The notes under the pieces were generated by a model. That model made no database searches. It had not been told where the DNA came from and was given only the letters and a program-made list of their open reading frames with translations. DNA of 64,000 nucleotides from Bradyrhizobium sp. CB3481. Lineage in GTDB: Bacteria; Pseudomonadota; Alphaproteobacteria; Rhizobiales; Xanthobacteraceae. This document shows, in pieces, positions 60,779 to 64,000 of this stretch. The DNA lies in contig NZ_CP121647.1 in assembly GCF_029714305.1 (NCBI RefSeq), forward strand, positions 62,001-126,000. The letters run 5' to 3'. The translations under genes and the position numbers were made by a program. The first letter of the stretch is position 1. The number at the start of each line of letters is the position of its first letter.

Positions 60779-61237
60779 CTATTCCCCCAACACCGCATTC
60801 AACCGGTCGCGCAGCGCGACGATTTCGTTCTTCATCGCGACCAGTTCGCCGACCGAACAATCCGACGCCGCAAGGATCGACTGCGGCACGGCGCGGGCTT
60901 TTTCCCTGAGCGCCTCGCCCCTGGCGGTCAGCGCGATCAGCACCTGCCGCTCGTCCTCGGTGCTACGTGTTCGCTTGATCAGCTCGGCCGCCTCCAGCCG
61001 CTTGAGCAGCGGCGTCAGCGTGCCGGAATCCAGGAACAGCCGCTCGCCGATATCTTTCACCGGCACGCCGTCGCGCTCCCACAGCACCAGCATGACAAGA
61101 TATTGCGGGTAAGTTAGCCCGAGCCTGTCCAGCAGCGGCTTGTAGACGCGGTTGAACGCATGCGCGGTGGAATACACCGCAAAGCAGATCTGATTGTCGA
61201 GCCGCAGCGGAAAGTCCGCCGAAGATTTCTTGGCCAT
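60779..61237 (-). CDS. ohrR: Organic-hydroperoxide sensor OhrR (MarR family)
   Basis: A 152-residue MarR-type repressor with the peroxide-reactive Cys18 (LRLDNQICFAVYSTAHAF) and a winged helix (YPQYLVMLVLWERDGVPVKD, SGTLTPLLKRLEAAELI). Oxidation by organic peroxide releases DNA. It is divergent from ohr, and two ATTGCAT-type palindromes lie between. ATG at 61237 gives the family N-terminus. Confidence 0.93.
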   Translation of the reverse strand: MAKKSSADFPLRLDNQICFAVYSTAHAFNRVYKPLLDRLGLTYPQYLVMLVLWERDGVPVKDIGERLFLDSGTLTPLLKRLEAAELIKRTRSTEDERQVLIALTARGEALREKARAVPQSILAASDCSVGELVAMKNEIVALRDRLNAVLGE

Positions 61238-61298
61238 CACGACCTCGTTAGCAGGCGCCCTTCGGGACCTGATCTGGCGATCTAAGCAATTGATTTCA

Positions 61299-61310
61299 AT
61301 TGCATACAAT
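61299..61310. promoter_or_regulatory. OhrR operator candidate 1
   Basis: ATTGCATACAAT, a near-perfect palindrome, 62 bases upstream of ohrR and in an AT-rich patch. It resembles the ATTGCATGCAAT site 54 bases away. Confidence 0.6.
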
Positions 61311-61352
61311 CAAATTGCGCCGTCCGCAATAATTTATGTTGCGCACAATCTA

Positions 61353-61364
61353 ATTGCATGCAAT
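61353..61364. promoter_or_regulatory. OhrR operator candidate 2
   Basis: ATTGCATGCAAT, a perfect 12-base palindrome, 38 bases upstream of the ohr ATG. A possible ohr promoter TTGCGC-N16-CAATAC (61339-61366) would overlap it. Confidence 0.65.
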
Positions 61365-61401
61365 ACATCCCCCATCAAAACGGCAACCAAGGGAGACCGA
61401 C

Positions 61402-61827
61402 ATGTCCGTGAACGTGCTCTACAAGACCAGCGCCCAGGCCACCGGCGGCCGCGACGGCCATGCTGCGACCCTCGATGGCGCGCTCGACGTCAAGCTCACC
61501 ACCCCGAAGGAGCTGGGCGGCGGCGGTGGTGCGGGCAACAATCCCGAGCAGCTGTTCGCGGCGGGCTATGCCGCCTGCTTCATCGGCGCGATGAAGTTCG
61601 TTGCTTCTCAGGGCGGCCCGAAGGTTCCGGCGGACGCCACCGTGACCTCCACCGTCGGCATCGGCCCGCGCTCGGAGGGCGGCTTTGGCCTCGACGTCGA
61701 ACTCGCCGTGTCGCTGCCCGGCGTTGCCAAGGCGGACGCCGAAGCGCTGGTCGCGAAGGCGCACCAGGTGTGCCCCTATTCCAACGCCACGCGCGGCAAT
61801 GTGGATGTGCGCCTGACGGTCGTCTGA
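61402..61827 (+). CDS. ohr: Organic hydroperoxide resistance protein Ohr
   Basis: Thiol peroxidase of the OsmC family that reduces organic peroxides. The 141 residues have the two catalytic cysteines Cys59 ([10 protein letters not shown]) and Cys124 ([13 protein letters not shown]) and the Arg/Glu region (LLxx-type [10 protein letters not shown]). ATG at 61402 has GGGAG 7 bases upstream. Divergent from its repressor ohrR. Confidence 0.96.
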   Translation: MSVNVLYKTSAQATGGRDGHAATLDGALDVKLTTPKELGGGGGAGNNPEQLFAAGYAACFIGAMKFVASQGGPKVPADATVTSTVGIGPRSEGGFGLDVELAVSLPGVAKADAEALVAKAHQVCPYSNATRGNVDVRLTVV

Positions 61828-61840
61828 CGACCTGATCCGG

Positions 61841-61870
61841 ACGGCCCGCCGTGGATACCGGCGGGCCGTT
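61841..61870 (+). terminator. Probable terminator of ohr
   Basis: Perfect 11-base stem ACGGCCCGCCG - TGGATAC - CGGCGGGCCGT followed by TT only; 13 bases after the ohr stop. Strong hairpin, weak T tract. Confidence 0.5.
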
Positions 61871-62001
61871 CGCCCCGCGGAATTTTTCGCGCGTGCTACG
61901 GCAGCCGCGTCATGCGCCTGTGCGCGCGACGCCATTGCTGCCGCGCCTGAAGACCGCTAGCTCAGGACTTCCATTCCCCATCCTGAGCGAAGGCTTTCTC
62001 C

Positions 62002-63198
62002 ATGAGTTCTACCGGCGCGATGACCGGCCTGCGCGTGATCGATCTGACGCGCGTGCTCGGCGGCCCCTATTGCACGCAAATCCTCGCCGACCATGGCGCC
62101 GACGTCATCAAGGTCGAACCGCCGGCCGGCGACGAGGTGCGCGACTGGGGTCCTCCCTTCCACGAGGAGGACGCGGCCTATTTCGTCGGCATCAACCGCA
62201 ACAAGCGCTCCGTCGGGCTCGACCTGTCGTCCGAGGGTGGGCGCGCGGTTCTCCTGAAGATGCTGGAGACGGCGGACGTCCTGATCGAGAATTTCAAGCC
62301 GGGCACGCTCGACAAATGGGGCATCGGCAACGAGGTGTTGCGCGCGAAATTCCCGCGGCTGGTGCATTGCCGGATCTCCGGCTTCGGCGCCGACGGCCCG
62401 CGCGGCGGCAATCCCGGCTATGACGCGATCATCCAGGCCATGACCGGCATGATCGCCGCGACCGGCTCGCCGGAAAGCGGCCCGATGCGGATCGGCGTTC
62501 CCCTCGTCGATATCACCACCGGGCTTTATGCGGCGATCGGCATTTTGATGGCGCTGTCGGAGCGGCAGCGTTCCGGTTTGGGACAGTTTCTCGAAACCAC
62601 GCTGTACGAGACCGGCCTTGCGATCATGCACCCGCACACCGCGAACTATTTCATGCATGGCAAGCCGCCTTCGCTCACCGGCAACGAGCATCCGAACCTC
62701 GTTCCGTACGCGATCTTCCCGACCAAGACCGACAACATCTTCATCGGCGTCGGCAATGACGGCACCTTCCGTAAGCTGGCCAAAGAGATCGGCAAGCCTG
62801 AGCTCGGCACCGATCCGCGCTTTGCGCGCAACAAGGACCGCATCGCCAACCGCGAGGCACTGCGCGCCGAGCTTGCCGCCGTGTTCAGCCAGCACGAGGC
62901 TGAGCCGCTCTGCAATCGCCTGCTGGCGGCGGGCCTGCCGGCCGGCCCGGTGCAGAAGATCGACCAGGCGCTGACCAATCCGCATACGCTGCACCGCGGC
63001 GACATCATCTCGAAGGATTGGTACAAGGGCGTCGCCTCGCCGATCCGGATGGATCGGACCAAGCCGAGCCTGCGGCGGACGCCGCCGAAATTCAGCCAGC
63101 ACACCTCGGAAGTGCTGGGCGAGTTCGGCTATTCCAAGAGCGAGATCGAGGCGCTGGTCGCCAAGGGCGCGGTCTGCGGCACCGAGCGCAAGCGGTAA
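62002..63198 (+). CDS. CaiB/BaiF-family (class III) CoA transferase
   Basis: A 398-residue enzyme that moves CoA between carboxylic acids. The formyl-CoA transferase fold is shown by GLRVIDLTRVLGGPYCTQIL, DVLIENFKPGTLDKWG, and the catalytic Asp170 (GVPLVDITTGLYAA). Substrate unknown. The tail (FGYSKSEIEALVAKGAV) is typical. It stands alone between ohr and the ugp genes. Confidence 0.93.
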   Translation: MSSTGAMTGLRVIDLTRVLGGPYCTQILADHGADVIKVEPPAGDEVRDWGPPFHEEDAAYFVGINRNKRSVGLDLSSEGGRAVLLKMLETADVLIENFKPGTLDKWGIGNEVLRAKFPRLVHCRISGFGADGPRGGNPGYDAIIQAMTGMIAATGSPESGPMRIGVPLVDITTGLYAAIGILMALSERQRSGLGQFLETTLYETGLAIMHPHTANYFMHGKPPSLTGNEHPNLVPYAIFPTKTDNIFIGVGNDGTFRKLAKEIGKPELGTDPRFARNKDRIANREALRAELAAVFSQHEAEPLCNRLLAAGLPAGPVQKIDQALTNPHTLHRGDIISKDWYKGVASPIRMDRTKPSLRRTPPKFSQHTSEVLGEFGYSKSEIEALVAKGAVCGTERKR

Positions 63199-63204
63199 AG
63201 GTAG

Positions 63205-63321
63205 TCGCCCCTGCGAACGCAGGGGCCCATACGCCGCGGCTTCGCTTGGGGCACAAGTGATGGCCGCCCTTCTGCAACCACACACGACTGTGGTTATGGG
63301 CCCCTGCGTTCGCAGGGGCGA
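63205..63321. repeat. Family A inverted repeat, perfect 27-bp arms
   Basis: TCGCCCCTGCGAACGCAGGG, then GCCCATA (63205-63231), is exactly complementary to 63295-63321. Compared with the copy at 14518, T-to-C and A-to-G changes in one arm are matched by the complementary changes in the other. Confidence 0.9.
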
Positions 63322-63468
63322 CGGAGTGTTGTGGCCTTCGCCTATTTTCCAGCTTCCCTCCGCGCCCGCTTCCCCAATACCTTGCTTTCGCTTATACGGT
63401 CATTTGCACGTCATCCGGCGCTGTTATCGCGCGAAACGAAGGTGACGACCTTAACCCGGAGGGATTCC

Positions 63469-64000
63469 ATGGCATTTCGACAATTCGGCGCAGCAGCGGC
63501 AGTGGGTGTTGCGCTGGCGCTTGCAACGCCGGCCCACGCTGCGATCGAGATCCAGTGGTGGCACGCCATGACCGGCGGCAACAACGACGTCGTCAACAGG
63601 CTCGCCGAAGAATTCAACGCCAGCCAGTCCGATTACAAGGTCGTGCCGACCTACAAGGGTACCTACCCGGACACCATGAACGCCGGCATCGCTGCGTTCC
63701 GCGCCGGCAACGCGCCGCACATCATGCAGGTGTTCGAAGTCGGTACCGCCACGATGATGAGCGCGACTGGCGCCATCAAGCCGGTCTATCAGCTCATGAA
63801 AGACGCCGGCGAGCCATTCGACCCAAAGGCCTACCTGCCGACCATCACCGGCTACTACTCGACCTCCAAGGGCGAGATGCTGTCCTTTCCCTTCAATTCA
63901 TCCTCGATGGTGATGTGGATCAACAAGGACGAGCTGAAGAAGGCCGGGATCGCCGAAATTCCGAAGACCTGGCCGGAAGTGTTCGAGGCCGCCAAGAAGC
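63469..64000 (+). CDS. ugpB: Glycerol-3-phosphate ABC transporter binding protein UgpB, 5' part
   Basis: Open frame running off the window end, 177 codons seen. Signal peptide MAFRQFGAAAAVGVALALAT (ending AHA), then IEIQWWHAMTGGNNDVVNRL, the WWHAM opening of UgpB, and YKGTYPDTMNAGIAAFRAG, IMQVFEVGTATMM. It should bind sn-glycerol-3-phosphate or phosphodiesters in the periplasm for UgpAEC. The ATG has CGGAGGG 5 bases upstream. Confidence 0.92.
   Translation, partial: MAFRQFGAAAAVGVALALATPAHAAIEIQWWHAMTGGNNDVVNRLAEEFNASQSDYKVVPTYKGTYPDTMNAGIAAFRAGNAPHIMQVFEVGTATMMSATGAIKPVYQLMKDAGEPFDPKAYLPTITGYYSTSKGEMLSFPFNSSSMVMWINKDELKKAGIAEIPKTWPEVFEAAKK

Overview
The window is a gene-dense, GC-rich chromosomal segment of an alphaproteobacterium, most likely Bradyrhizobium or a close member of the Nitrobacteraceae. 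The main grounds are an Irr regulator of 163 residues with the Cys29-Pro30 haem regulatory motif, gene orders such as rbfA-truB-rpsO-pnp, fabA-fabB beside irr, rpsA-sppA-ihfB-lapA-trpF-trpB-trpA-accD-folC and divL-tsaE-murU-addB-addA-trxA, and several palindromic intergenic repeat families of the type common in these genomes. Almost everything is core chromosome. No prophage, insertion sequence, integrase or CRISPR array was seen.

Layout. 1-4 kb: end of rbfA, then truB, rpsO and pnp (translation and RNA decay). 4-10.5 kb: stress and detoxification genes (Tat-exported superoxide dismutase, katG divergent from oxyR, a frameshifted acetyltransferase, a GST). 10.6-14.5 kb: unsaturated fatty acid genes fabA and fabB, followed by a FabV-type enoyl reductase and divergent from irr. 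14.6-25.4 kb: mixed accessory genes (SH3 protein, hydroxyacid dehydrogenase, LysR with aldo/keto reductase, E1-like protein, degenerate exported protease, chemoreceptor, orphan ParA, acetyltransferase). 25.4-30.7 kb: mutM, divergent from ubiE-ubiB-coaBC-dut. 30.9-43.6 kb: divL, a TsaE-AmgK fusion, a PilZ protein, murU, addB, addA, trxA. 43.7-46.1 kb: LigC-type DNA ligase, a DUF2231 membrane protein, a phosphoesterase. 46.4-59.6 kb, mostly minus strand: folC, accD, trpA, trpB, trpF, lapA, ihfB, sppA, rpsA, cmk and aroA, with a plus-strand TctC-type binding protein lodged between cmk and aroA. 59.7-64 kb: FYDLN-type acidic protein, tRNA-Ala(GGC), GIY-YIG protein, ohrR/ohr, a class III CoA transferase and the start of ugpB.

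The most unusual locus is coaBC (28786-30225). Its first 40 or so residues are a FitA-like ribbon-helix-helix antitoxin domain, although no PIN toxin lies nearby. The DNA just upstream (28720-28764) carries repeated TGATAGCA/TGCTATCA half-sites, which from memory match the half-site bound by gonococcal FitAB. This suggests that a coenzyme A biosynthesis enzyme captured an antitoxin DNA-binding domain together with its operator and may regulate its own operon.

Other points worth a second look are a 12-codon upstream ORF and tandem palindromes fused to the oxyR start, repeat copies whose arms show compensatory base changes, a LysR protein whose C-terminus is encoded by a repeat, a perfect 18-bp inverted repeat that begins on the last base of the tRNA, and a secreted protease-like protein without a recognisable catalytic histidine. 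All calls come from reading the sequence and remembered family knowledge; no database search was run.
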